DNA of 38,986 nucleotides, taken from assembly GCA_002366595.1 (NCBI GenBank), contig DFBK01000103.1, positions 1-38,986 of the forward strand, given 5' to 3'. The notes beneath the pieces were generated by a model. The model was given only the letters and a program-made list of their open reading frames with translations. It did not search any database and was not told the origin of the DNA. Shown here piece after piece: positions 8,593-16,040 of the stretch. Numbering within the stretch: the first letter of the stretch is position 1; each line of letters begins with the position of its first letter. A program made the position numbers and the translations under genes. Origin of the DNA: Anaerolineales bacterium UBA3082. Lineage in GTDB: Bacteria; Chloroflexota; Anaerolineae; UBA7937.

Positions 8593-9219
8593 TTACCATT
8601 TTTCCGCTTTCAGTTCCCTTCGGATCCTCTCCGCTACCTCTTCCTCATCCAGTGGGGGACGAGGGTATCTCTGACCGCATCGGGGGCACTGCCATTCGTA
8701 AAAAGCGAGCCTCCCGAACCAAGTTAGCCCCAGCAGTTTCCTCCTCGCCCGGGCCCAGGAGTTTCTGCCGAGGGCGACAACGACGGCAATAAGGGCCCAG
8801 AACAATGATCTCCCTGTGAACTCGTTACGGATAGCCATCCAAAAGACATCGAGACGGTGGCAAAGCCTCACCGCCCTGCCCAACCATTTCCGCTTATGGA
8901 CAGGCATGAAAGGCGGGCGGGGAGGACGCTCTAGGAGCACCTCTTTCCCCCAGGCTACATCGTAGAAATAAGCGTAAAGGATAAGGAGGGTAGCCCCGGT
9001 CCCTATCATCAGAAGGTATCCAGACCCACCTAAGCGATGACCAACCCAGAAAACCACCACTAGAAGAAAGAGCGCCCAATTCAGGAGCAGCACTGTCCAC
9101 AGGGCCAGGGTTCTGGGCAGGAGCCAACCCAACCCTGAAAACACCTCTTGCAGCCTTTGACCAGAAAGCCTCTCCACCCTTCCCCCGGATCCAGGGTTGA
9201 AGGATGTCGCGTTTGTCAT
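8593..9219 (-). CDS. Membrane protein with C-terminal CPRCG zinc-ribbon half site
   Basis: No family recognised. From ATG 9219 it is about 208 aa with two adjacent membrane segments (about residues 40-65 and 70-90), a basic middle, a further hydrophobic stretch near residue 145, and a C-terminal YEWQCPRCGQRYPRP segment that looks like half a zinc ribbon. It is the first gene of the ABC transporter operon, so it may be an accessory or assembly factor; this is inference from position. The start is uncertain: a strong promoter places its -10 box TAGAAT directly over this ATG, so translation probably begins further in, for example at GTG 9177 or GTG 9144. Confidence 0.65.
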   Translation of the reverse strand: MTNATSFNPGSGGRVERLSGQRLQEVFSGLGWLLPRTLALWTVLLLNWALFLLVVVFWVGHRLGGSGYLLMIGTGATLLILYAYFYDVAWGKEVLLERPPRPPFMPVHKRKWLGRAVRLCHRLDVFWMAIRNEFTGRSLFWALIAVVVALGRNSWARARRKLLGLTWFGRLAFYEWQCPRCGQRYPRPPLDEEEVAERIRRELKAEKW

Positions 9220-9246
9220 TCTAGTGTGCTCAGGAGAATAGGTCAA
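9218..9246 (-). promoter_or_regulatory. Promoter of the membrane protein/ABC transporter operon
   Basis: The minus strand reads TTGACC (9241-9246), 17-bp spacer, TAGAAT (9218-9223). The -10 box overlaps the ATG at 9219, so the transcript would begin near 9211, inside the longest reading frame. Confidence 0.65.
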
Positions 9247-9297
9247 TGGTAAAATCGTACCAAGTCCGTCCTTTTTTGGACGCCGGCCAAGGCTCCT

Positions 9298-9552
9298 TTA
9301 GGGAGATCCGCCAAGGTGAGGCCCAAGAGGTAGGAAAAGGGCGACTTGGAGCCTTTGCGTTTCCTCCAGCACATGAGCGTTGGTGAGGATCTGCCTGACG
9401 GAGGAGAAAGTGGTCCCTGACCCCCCGAGATGACTTCTTTTTGGAGTCTCTATCCGTACTACCGCGGGCCCTACTCGTTCTGCAACTGCGATGATCGCCT
9501 GCGAGTAAGCATCCAACGCCTCAGACGCTTGTTTTACGCCATTCTCGCTCAT
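9298..9552 (-). pseudogene. Truncated HtrA/DegP-type serine protease remnant
   Basis: An 84-codon frame starts well: ATG 9552, then AIIAVAERVGPAVVRIE, a GGSGT...FSS loop and ILTNAHVLEE, which is the region around the catalytic histidine of HtrA/DegQ trypsin-like proteases. The frame then drifts and stops after PLGPHLGGSP. The catalytic aspartate and serine, the rest of the protease domain and any PDZ domain are absent, and I see no continuation in the other frames before the next gene. Full HtrA proteins exceed 300 aa. It follows the MarR gene by 18 bp and may once have been co-transcribed with it. A short expressed fragment cannot be excluded, but it could not be a protease. Confidence 0.72.
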
Positions 9553-9570
9553 GGCAATGGTGCAACTTCT

Positions 9571-10032
9571 TCAAGCGCTCTTCCCATCCCCTTCTTCCCA
9601 GGAAAGGGCTAAGGGGAGTGCCTCCAAGAACCGCAAGAGTTGGTCGATCTCCCCATCATCGAACTTCTCCAGGGCCTTATAAAAACCCCGACGGCGTCGA
9701 GCCCTCACCTCTTCCAAGAGTTGCTCCCCCCGCCTTGTTAGGCCTACCATGACCACCCGGCGGTCCGATCCCTTCCTCCGTCTCTCCACCAAGCCCATCC
9801 TCACCAGCCTATCTATGATTCCGGTCATGGTCGCTCTAGCCCGCTGCGTGGCCTGGGCTAATTCGTTCATGGAGCAGGCCCGGCCACGCTTCTCAAGGGG
9901 TAGGAGAGCGTAAAACTGAGGAACGGTCACTCCATAGTAAGAGAGTTCCTGGGCCAGGCTCTTCCGCTCCAGCCAAGTGAGTTGGCGCAGCAACCTTTCC
10001 AGGGCCTCAATGTGCTCTCCTCTTCTAGCCAT
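9571..10032 (-). CDS. MarR-family transcriptional regulator
   Basis: The likely start is ATG 10032 (MARRGEHIEAL), giving 153 aa; the longer frame upstream crosses the promoter. The winged helix is visible in CSMNELAQATQRARATMTGIIDRLVRMGLVERR followed by the wing KGSDRRVVMVGLTRRG, with flanking helices for dimerisation. MarR dimers usually repress their own gene and a neighbour and release DNA on binding small phenolic or oxidative ligands. Its promoter (10069-10097) is consensus, and two direct repeats (10040-10067) lie just downstream of the -10 box where a repressor would block transcription. The former partner gene is the HtrA remnant; the divergent neighbour is the DUF123 gene. Confidence 0.9.
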   Translation of the reverse strand: MARRGEHIEALERLLRQLTWLERKSLAQELSYYGVTVPQFYALLPLEKRGRACSMNELAQATQRARATMTGIIDRLVRMGLVERRRKGSDRRVVMVGLTRRGEQLLEEVRARRRRGFYKALEKFDDGEIDQLLRFLEALPLALSWEEGDGKSA

Positions 10033-10039
10033 TAGAAAG

Positions 10040-10067
10040 TTAGCCTCACAATTATTTCGCCTTACAA
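10040..10067. promoter_or_regulatory. Candidate MarR operator: two direct repeats TTNGCCTNACAA
   Basis: TTAGCCTCACAA (10040-10051) and TTCGCCTTACAA (10056-10067) agree at 10 of 12 positions and are spaced 16 bp apart. They sit between the -10 box and the start codon of the MarR gene, covering its expected transcription start. Confidence 0.5.
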
Positions 10068-10068
10068 A

Positions 10069-10097
10069 ATTATATCTTGGGCATAAGCATCTGTCAA
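10069..10097 (-). promoter_or_regulatory. Consensus promoter of the MarR gene
   Basis: The minus strand has TTGACA (10092-10097), a 17-bp spacer and TATAAT (10069-10074), both perfect. Confidence 0.75.
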
Positions 10098-10109
10098 GTA
10101 GTTTATGAG

Positions 10110-10138
10110 TTTGCCCCAGCCCGAAAAGTTCATATAAT
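10110..10138 (+). promoter_or_regulatory. Promoter of the DUF123 gene, probably leaderless
   Basis: TTTGCC (10110-10115), 17-bp spacer, TATAAT (10133-10138). The start codon A at 10145 is seven bases after the -10 box, which is the expected transcription start, so the message is predicted to have no leader. No ribosome site is present. Confidence 0.55.
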
Positions 10139-10144
10139 CTAGAC

Positions 10145-10660
10145 ATGACAAATGTGACCAGAGGGCTCGGCACCTATCTCCTCCTTCTATGGCTGGAGGA
10201 AGATAGAGAGATCGAAATCGGGAGGCTGGGAAGTCTCGTTTTCCCGCGGGGATACTACCTCTACATAGGCAGTGCCAGGGGGACCGGTGGGCTTCGGGCC
10301 CGCTTGGCCCGCCATTGCCGGAGGGGTAACCATCCCCGATGGCACATAGATTACTTGTGCTACCATGCTAACTTAATTGAGATCTGGGCGCTTGAATCCG
10401 ACCAGCGGTTGGAGTGTCTCTGGGCTCAACAACTGGCCCAGTTTTCGCAAGTGCGCCCCCTCCCGCATTTCGGCTCCTCCGACTGCCGATGTCCTAGCCA
10501 TCTTTTCCACTTCCGAGAGAAGCCTTCGCCTCACCAGTTTGCGCATTCTTTGCCACAAGAGAATCTCCCTGCCGACTTGACCATATTGGCACAAGAAGTG
10601 CAACTATGTAAAATCGGCATCAAAGGAGGCTGGATGATCCAGAGTGCCATTCTGGCATAG
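10145..10660 (+). CDS. GIY-YIG nuclease superfamily protein, DUF123 type
   Basis: A 171-aa protein whose first 115 residues match DUF123: GTYLLLLWL near the start, IEIGRLGSLVFPRGYYLYIGSARG, then LRARLARHCRRGNHPRWHIDYL, and C-terminal FGSSDCRCPSHLF. DUF123 has the GIY-YIG fold, with the GTY and YYLYIGSA parts standing in for the GIY and YIG strands; it appears fused to endonuclease III in some archaea, and a role in DNA repair is suspected but not proven. The last 45 residues are less conserved. It is divergent from the MarR gene across a 112-bp promoter region. Confidence 0.88.
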   Translation: MTNVTRGLGTYLLLLWLEEDREIEIGRLGSLVFPRGYYLYIGSARGTGGLRARLARHCRRGNHPRWHIDYLCYHANLIEIWALESDQRLECLWAQQLAQFSQVRPLPHFGSSDCRCPSHLFHFREKPSPHQFAHSLPQENLPADLTILAQEVQLCKIGIKGGWMIQSAILA

Positions 10661-10895
10661 GCCGCTTCGGCGAGAGGCCAGTGGTGGAGGGAGAAGTGGT
10701 GGCCAGGCGACCGTGCATCTGACCGGACCATCGGGGGCTCGACGATGCAGAAGGGGCGCGATTTCTGAGCGACCTGAGGCATTGATAAAGGAGCCAGGAG
10801 AAGATTTTTCCCTGCCGACAGAAATTGTCTCCCCCGGCCCCTGGCCTGTCATCCCTAGACCCTGCCGGGTTCGGGACAGGGCGCGCCAGGACAGG

Positions 10896-10918
10896 CTGGC
10901 AAGTACCGAGGCAGGCTG
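10896..10918 (-). repeat. Dispersed 23-bp repeat, copy 1
   Basis: On the minus strand this segment agrees at 22 of 23 bases with 21382-21404 on the plus strand; the shared core is CGGTACTTGCCAG. A more diverged relative seems to lie at about 12021-12072. All are intergenic. Confidence 0.6.
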
Positions 10919-10922
10919 ACAA

Positions 10923-10950
10923 GTATCGTCGCCCTAAAGAGCGACGATAC
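10923..10950. repeat. Perfect 10-bp inverted repeat GTATCGTCGC/GCGACGATAC
   Basis: Two perfect 10-bp arms around an 8-nt loop. There is no T tract, and the nearest upstream gene ends 260 bp away, so a small intergenic repeat element is more likely than a terminator. The CGTCGC core recurs in the element at 15864-15920. Confidence 0.55.
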
Positions 10951-11037
10951 ATACAAAATGGTGTTAGAACCGCTTTACTTTCTTCAGCCTACCACAGTCT
11001 GGACCTAATATATCTCTAGCCTTCCTTCAATCTCTAC

Positions 11038-11808
11038 CTATTTTTCTTCGATGTTTTCAAAATCGCCCCGTTGCCCTGGGGGCAACAATTTCGCTATTTC
11101 ACACATCGCCAACCTTGAAAAGTCAATCAGAAAATCGCTTCTTTCAAATTCGGTCATCTCCTCTACCCTTGGTGGATTTATCGGCTCTCCGAATCTGACC
11201 TTCACCACCTTCGATTTGTCCCTCTCTCCTTTGGCGACCAGCCCCATCGGTATAATTGGAACTCGTTTCATAAGAGAGAATAGCGCCGCCCCGGTTCTCA
11301 GATCTCCCTCCAATAGACCGTTACCCCTGGTCTTCCCGGTAAGGGAAAGCCATAAGATGTGTCCCGACTCGTCGAGATAGGCTAGAACTTCTCTATAGGT
11401 TCTACGCTCCAACTTATATACTCCGGCTTCATCTTTCTGCGCCGGAAAGATGAATTTATCTATGCCAAGTGCTTTCAACAATGAGTTCGCTTCCGTCTTA
11501 ACCTCTTTCCTGGCAATTCCTTTCAACCGAAATCCTTCTCCAGGTAGACGGCACCCCACTTTCAAAAGTGCTCTTAGGGTCTGCGAAACCGAGGGGTAGT
11601 TGCTCACCAAAATCGCCCTCTCTCCTTCATCCAAAGAAGAGGGAATCGGTTCCACCTCGATGCCTCTTATGCCCAGGTCCACCATCTCTCGAACTTTCCT
11701 GTCGCGTTCGATTAGAACTAAGGAAGACATCCTGGCATCGATCTCGTCTGAGATTCTTCCTCTTACAACTATTGAAATCGCTTCTATATCGCGTATTCTT
11801 TCTCGCAT
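11038..11808 (-). CDS. PlsC-like acyltransferase-fold protein lacking the HX4D motif
   Basis: About 256 aa from ATG 11808; GTG 11862 is an alternative, and neither has a good ribosome site. The order of blocks follows glycerolphosphate acyltransferases of the PlsC type: an initial block AILVSNYPSVSQ, a middle RLKGIARKEV, then ILWLSLTGKTRGNG at the place of FPEGTRS, and VPIIPMGL at the place of VPIVPV. However, the catalytic histidine and aspartate of NHxSxxD are replaced (NYPSVSQ) and the glutamate of EGTRS is missing. It is therefore probably an inactive relative or a binding protein, or a very diverged enzyme. It has no membrane segment and stands alone between repeat-rich spacers. The codon usage looks less GC-rich than that of proS next to it. 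Confidence 0.6.
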   Translation of the reverse strand: MRERIRDIEAISIVVRGRISDEIDARMSSLVLIERDRKVREMVDLGIRGIEVEPIPSSLDEGERAILVSNYPSVSQTLRALLKVGCRLPGEGFRLKGIARKEVKTEANSLLKALGIDKFIFPAQKDEAGVYKLERRTYREVLAYLDESGHILWLSLTGKTRGNGLLEGDLRTGAALFSLMKRVPIIPMGLVAKGERDKSKVVKVRFGEPINPPRVEEMTEFERSDFLIDFSRLAMCEIAKLLPPGQRGDFENIEEK

Positions 11809-11862
11809 AGAGGCTAAGGGGCTCCCTTCAAGAGATTTGATATTTACAACACTCAAAAGCAC

Positions 11863-12281
11863 AAATCGGTTCGCTTGCTTTTAGAACAGCCACCCCTTTC
11901 CCGCTATCCCGAGTCCCCTACCCGCTTGCTCTTCCTGAAACTTCTCGTATAATCCTCTTAGGCCACACAAGGGAACTTTTGACCGCGCGTGAAGGTTAAG
12001 GTTGACCTGCCAGATGGAGATATCCCTGGCTTGCTGATGCCAGCCCGTCCTAGTACCCCGGCCTGGCACGCCTTGGGGCAGGCAACTTGGGCTAGGGGCC
12101 AGGTTGGCACCATGAAGAGAAAAGGCAGAGCGGTGTACCGCCTATCCTTACAGGATCCCTGTGGGACGGGATCCCGAGGGACAGCCGGTTAAGCTTGTTG
12201 AGGAGCCGTCAGAAGTGGCCGATAGGCTAGAGAGACGTTCATAGGGATTCCAACTTAAGAAACTCGGTTAGAGGATAGGCT
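11863..12281. other. Long proS upstream region with repeats
   Basis: There is no gene here. A possible plus-strand promoter is CTTGCT-17-TATAAT (11925-11953), which would give a 320-nt leader for proS. A diverged copy of the intergenic repeat family lies at about 12021-12072 and the inverted repeat 12136-12164 further on. AGGTTGGCACCATG near 12101-12114 resembles a T-box core but is not supported by other T-box parts. Confidence 0.5.
12136..12164 (+). repeat. 29-bp dispersed repeat, copy A (upstream of proS)
   Basis: Core CCTATCCTTACAGGATCCCT. It matches 16041-16069 in inverted orientation at 28 of 29 bases, so the pair brackets proS and the EF-G-2 gene. A third, shorter copy lies inside a coding region at 34542-34563. 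Just right of it GGATCCC and GGGATCC can form a further hairpin. Confidence 0.7.
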
Positions 12282-13706
12282 ATGTCCATGAAAGTTACCC
12301 CCAGAGAAGAAGATTACTCCCGCTGGTACACAGATGTCGTACTCAAGGCGGAACTGGCTGATTATGCCCCGGTGCGAGGTTGCATGATCATCCGCCCCTA
12401 TGGCTACGCCCTCTGGGAGAACATCCAGGAGACCCTGGATGCCAAATTTAGAGCCACCGGGCATAAGAACGCCTACTTTCCCCTCTTCATCCCCGAGAGT
12501 TTCTTGGCCAAGGAAGAGGAGCATGTGGAAGGCTTCGCGCCTCAGTTGGCGGTGGTGACTCACGGGGGAGGCAAGAAACTCGAGGAGCCCCTCATCGTCC
12601 GCCCTACCTCGGAGACGATCATCAACGCTATGTTCGCTAAGTGGATCAGGTCTTGGCGGGACTTGCCCCTGCTCATCAACCAGTGGTGCAACGTGGTACG
12701 GTGGGAGTTGCGCACCCGGCTATTCTTGCGGACACTGGAGTTCCTGTGGCAAGAAGGCCATACCGCCCACGCCACGGCGGAAGAGGCGGAGGAGGAAGCC
12801 CGCCGCATACTAGAATTGTATAGAGAGTTCGCCGAGAAGGAGATGGCTATTCCGGTCATCGTGGGGCGGAAGAGCGAATCAGAGAAGTTCGCCGGAGCCG
12901 TCCACACCTATGCCCTCGAGGCTATGATGCAGGACAGGAAAGCGTTGCAAGCGGGCACCTCCCATTTTCTGGGCCAGAACTTCGCCAAAGCGTTCGAGAT
13001 AACTTATCAGACCAGAGGCAACCGCCTGGAATATGTCTGGCAGACCAGTTGGGGTCTTAGCACCAGGGTGATAGGGGCCATCATCATGGTTCACGGCGAC
13101 GACCAAGGACTGATATTGCCTCCTCGCCTAGCGCCGATACAGGTGGTTATAGTCCCCATCTGGCGAAGCGATAAGCAAGAGGCTGAGGTGCGGAAAGCGG
13201 TAGAAGGGGTCAAGGATGGGTTGGGAGGTGTGCGTTATGAATTCGATGACCGGGAGACCTATACCCCTGGCTGGAAGTTCAACGAGTGGGAGCAGAAGGG
13301 GGTCCCGCTGAGGATCGAAATCGGGCCCCGGGATGTAGGAAAAAGGCAGGTGGTCCTGGTGCGGCGGGACACGGGGGAGAAGAGTATCGCGCCTTTAGAA
13401 GGTCTCAAAGGGCGGATAGAAGCCTCCCTAGAGGAGGTTCAGAAGAACCTCTACCGTAGGGCTCTGGCTTTCCGGGAGGAGAACTCCTACCAAGTGGACG
13501 ACTACGAGGAGTTCAGGCGGATCCTGGAGGGACCGGGGGGCTTCCTTTGGGCCCACTGGTGCGGGTCGGCAGAGTGCGAAGCCAAGATAAAGGAAGAGAC
13601 CAAGGCCACCATCCGGGCTATCCCCTTCCAGGAAGAAGAGGGAGGTAGATGTATTCGCTGTGGTGAGACCTCCATACAGCGGGTGGTCTTCGCCAAGGCC
13701 TATTGA
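12282..13706 (+). CDS. proS: Prolyl-tRNA synthetase, archaeal/eukaryotic type (ProS type 3)
   Basis: The 474-aa enzyme joins proline to tRNA-Pro in the cytoplasm. The N-terminal SRWYTDVVLKAELADYAPVRGCMIIRPYGYALWE block, the class II core (motif 2 around VVRWELRTRLFLRTLEFLWQEGHTAH, motif 3 near the AGTSHFLGQNFAKAF and TSWGLSTRVIGA blocks), the anticodon domain and the C-terminal zinc domain (CGSAECE...CIRCG, ending in a terminal tyrosine) are those of the short type 3 enzymes, not of the 570-aa bacterial type with an editing insert. A ribosome site GAGG precedes ATG 12282. The type is shared by several bacterial groups including Chloroflexota. Confidence 0.97.
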   Translation: MSMKVTPREEDYSRWYTDVVLKAELADYAPVRGCMIIRPYGYALWENIQETLDAKFRATGHKNAYFPLFIPESFLAKEEEHVEGFAPQLAVVTHGGGKKLEEPLIVRPTSETIINAMFAKWIRSWRDLPLLINQWCNVVRWELRTRLFLRTLEFLWQEGHTAHATAEEAEEEARRILELYREFAEKEMAIPVIVGRKSESEKFAGAVHTYALEAMMQDRKALQAGTSHFLGQNFAKAFEITYQTRGNRLEYVWQTSWGLSTRVIGAIIMVHGDDQGLILPPRLAPIQVVIVPIWRSDKQEAEVRKAVEGVKDGLGGVRYEFDDRETYTPGWKFNEWEQKGVPLRIEIGPRDVGKRQVVLVRRDTGEKSIAPLEGLKGRIEASLEEVQKNLYRRALAFREENSYQVDDYEEFRRILEGPGGFLWAHWCGSAECEAKIKEETKATIRAIPFQEEEGGRCIRCGETSIQRVVFAKAY

Positions 13707-13735
13707 TTGACATCCTTGGCCATCTGCTTTAGAAT
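13707..13735 (+). promoter_or_regulatory. Promoter of the EF-G-2 gene
   Basis: TTGACA (13707-13712) starts on the base right after the proS stop codon; a 17-bp spacer and TAGAAT (13730-13735) follow. The predicted transcript starts near 13742, 23 bases before ATG 13765. Confidence 0.7.
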
Positions 13736-13764
13736 GATTAAGATGTAGAGGCCGGGAGGGAAGA

Positions 13765-15825
13765 ATGGTGAAAGAGTATAGCCTCGATCGTATAAGAAAT
13801 GTGGTCTTATTGTCCCATGGCGGTGCAGGGAAGACCTCGCTGGCGGAAGCGATGCTCTACAACACGGGCGCGATAAAGCGGCTGGGCAAGGTGGACGAGG
13901 GAACCACCATCTCCGACTACGACCCGGAGGAGATACGCCGTCACATCTCCGTTAACACCTCGCTCATACCTTGCGAATGGCGGGATCATAAGATAAACCT
14001 TCTGGATACCCCGGGCTACGCCGATTTCGTGGGGGAGATGAAAGGCGCCACTAGGGTAGCCGATGGCTGTATCATCGTGGTTGATGCCACCTCCGGCGTG
14101 GAGGTAGGCACGGAACTGGTCTGGAAATACGCCGATGAGAGGGATCTACCCCGTCTCGTCTTCATCAATAAGATGGATCGGGATAACGCCAATTTTGGCC
14201 GTACCCTGGACCAATTGAGAGAGGCGTTCGAAGGAAACTTTGTCCCCTTGCAACTCCCGGTGGGTGTGGGAGAGGGGTTTGAGGGGTTGATAGATCTCGT
14301 CACTATGAAAGCCTATGTAGGCGAGGAGAAGGATATCCCCCCGGAACTATTGGAGGAGGCTCGTTCTTTCCAAGAGGCGTTGGTAGAAACGGCGGCAGAG
14401 GCAGAAGATGAGTTGATCGTAAAATATCTGGAAGGTGAGGAGTTGACCGCCGAGGAGATGCGGCGAGGGTTAGCAGCGGGGACGAAGGCCCGATCCGTTA
14501 TCCTCGTCCTCTGCGGCTCGGCCACGCAGGTGGTGGGAAGCCAGACTTTGCTCGATTGTATAGTAGAGTATCTACCCTCCCCAGCCGAAAGGGAAGTGCG
14601 GGCTAGGAGCCCCCTGTCGGGCCTAGAGGAGGCTTTGGAGGTGAGTCCCATTTCTCCCCTAGCCGCTTTGGTATTTAAGACCTTCGCCGACCCTTATGTG
14701 GGCAAACTCACCTATTTCCGGGTTTACAGCGGAGCGATGGAATCGGACTCCCGAGTGCTCAACGCTTATAGGAATGAGGAAGAGAGGATCGGCCAACTCT
14801 TTCACTTACGGGGCAAGGAACAGGAAGCGGTGAAGTCGATCTCCACCGGGGATATCGGAGCCGTGGCCAAACTACAGGCCACCTCCACGGGTGATACCCT
14901 TTGCGACAAGGATCGCCCCCTCCTCCTCCCGGAGATCGACTTCCCCCACCCGGTCTACAGCGCGACCATTAAGCCCAAGACGAAGGCGGATTTGGACAAG
15001 ATGGGAACAGCGTTAGCCCGTCTGGTAGAAGAGGACCCCACCCTTCGAGTCAGTCGAGAACAGGATACGAGAGAGACGATCCTCTCCGGGATGGGCGAAT
15101 CCCATGTGGAGATCGCTGCCCGGCGGTTGGAGCGGAAGTTCGGGGTGGAGATCGAGACCGGTGTTCCAAAGGTGCCCTACAAGGAGACCATCCGCTCTAC
15201 CACCAGCGCAGAGGGCAAATATAAGAAACAGACCGGTGGCCACGGCCAGTATGGGGTTGTGCAGTTGAGGCTCGAACCTTTACCCAGAGGCCAGGGGTTC
15301 GAGTTCGTGGACAAGATCCGCGGCGGAGCCATCCCCCATAACTTCATCCCGGCCGTGGAGAAAGGGCTCAAGGAGGCGATACAGACGGGGGTTCTGGCTG
15401 GCTATCCGGCTATCGATTTCCGCGCGATCCTCTACGATGGGAAATACCACCCCGTCGATTCCTCAGAGATGGCTTTCAAAATCGCGGCTTCCCTAGGTTT
15501 TAAGAAGGCGATGGAGGAAGCAAACCCGGTGCTCCTAGAGCCTATCATGAAACTCGCCATCACTGTCCCGGAAGGGTTTATGGGTGATGTCTTAGGAGAT
15601 CTGAATAGCAAACGGGCTCGGGTCATGGGCATGGACCAGTCGGGAGGGTTGAGTGTCATCACCGCCCAGGCTCCCCTGGCGGAGATACAGAGGTATGCCA
15701 CCGATTTGCGCTCCATGACCCAAGGGCGGGGTTATTTCACCATGGAATTCGACCACTACGAGGAGGTGCCGGACCATACAGCCCAAGAGGTCATCGCTAG
15801 GGCGAGGGCGGAACAAGAGAAGTAG
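13765..15825 (+). CDS. EF-G-2-type translational GTPase (elongation factor G-like)
   Basis: The 686-aa protein has the EF-G domain set: GTPase with G1 SHGGAGKTS, G2 region GTTISDYDPEEIRRHISV, G3 DTPGYADF, G4 NKMD, then domains II-V ending in a typical EF-G C-terminus (GYFTMEFDHYEEVP). The G1 loop with GGAGKTSL instead of HIDAGKTT, and the DYDPEE region, place it with the second EF-G group (Thermus EF-G-2-like), whose members are GTPases of unsettled role rather than the main elongation factor. No rpsL/rpsG/tuf genes accompany it, as they would a canonical fusA. It has its own promoter immediately after proS and a terminator-like hairpin after its stop. Confidence 0.9.
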   Translation: MVKEYSLDRIRNVVLLSHGGAGKTSLAEAMLYNTGAIKRLGKVDEGTTISDYDPEEIRRHISVNTSLIPCEWRDHKINLLDTPGYADFVGEMKGATRVADGCIIVVDATSGVEVGTELVWKYADERDLPRLVFINKMDRDNANFGRTLDQLREAFEGNFVPLQLPVGVGEGFEGLIDLVTMKAYVGEEKDIPPELLEEARSFQEALVETAAEAEDELIVKYLEGEELTAEEMRRGLAAGTKARSVILVLCGSATQVVGSQTLLDCIVEYLPSPAEREVRARSPLSGLEEALEVSPISPLAALVFKTFADPYVGKLTYFRVYSGAMESDSRVLNAYRNEEERIGQLFHLRGKEQEAVKSISTGDIGAVAKLQATSTGDTLCDKDRPLLLPEIDFPHPVYSATIKPKTKADLDKMGTALARLVEEDPTLRVSREQDTRETILSGMGESHVEIAARRLERKFGVEIETGVPKVPYKETIRSTTSAEGKYKKQTGGHGQYGVVQLRLEPLPRGQGFEFVDKIRGGAIPHNFIPAVEKGLKEAIQTGVLAGYPAIDFRAILYDGKYHPVDSSEMAFKIAASLGFKKAMEEANPVLLEPIMKLAITVPEGFMGDVLGDLNSKRARVMGMDQSGGLSVITAQAPLAEIQRYATDLRSMTQGRGYFTMEFDHYEEVPDHTAQEVIARARAEQEK

Positions 15826-15863
15826 CGTCGCGCTTGCCTGTTACTGGTCAGCATGATGACAGA

Positions 15864-15920
15864 TGTAGCGTCGCAGTTTACCTGCGACGTTTTTCGTCCG
15901 AGACAGGCTCGGACGCTACA
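15864..15920. repeat. 57-bp element with 9-bp terminal inverted repeats and two internal hairpins
   Basis: The ends are TGTAGCGTC and GACGCTACA, a perfect 9-bp inverted repeat. Inside are two further perfect 8-bp hairpins, CGTCGCAG/CTGCGACG (15869-15889) and CGTCCGAG/CTCGGACG (15895-15915). The whole can fold as a three-way junction. A partial copy of the left end (GTAGCGTCGC) lies at 15825. This looks like a miniature intergenic repeat. Confidence 0.7.
15869..15894 (+). terminator. Rho-independent terminator candidate after the EF-G-2 gene
   Basis: An 8-bp GC-rich stem CGTCGCAG/CTGCGACG with a 5-nt loop is followed directly by TTTTT, 44 bp after the stop codon. It is part of the repeat element above, which may have been recruited as a terminator. 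Confidence 0.55.
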
Positions 15921-16040
15921 AATTCGGGATGTACGGGCGGGGCTGGAGCTTAACCGGCTGAAGCCTCGATTCCTCAACCAGGAATGGAGCCTTTAGGCGG
16001 TACCTTGTCCCGCACACACCACTCTGGCCCCGGATTTCTC

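Larger units (their letters stand above)
10661..11037. other. Repeat-rich intergenic spacer without a gene
   Basis: This 377-bp stretch has overlapping short frames on both strands that resemble no protein. It contains the dispersed repeat at 10896-10918, a neighbouring near-copy (AGGCTGGCAAGTACCG, then AGGCTGACAAGTATCG 18 bases later) and the hairpin at 10923-10950. I see no RNA gene and no clear promoter. Confidence 0.6.

Noticed and set aside
12095..12170. T-box riboswitch upstream of proS (AGGTTGGCACCATG resembles the T-box core at 11 of 13 defined bases)
   Set aside because: No specifier loop, no terminator/antiterminator pair with a T tract before proS, and the surrounding sequence belongs to repeats found elsewhere. 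A covariance-model search (RF00230) would decide it.
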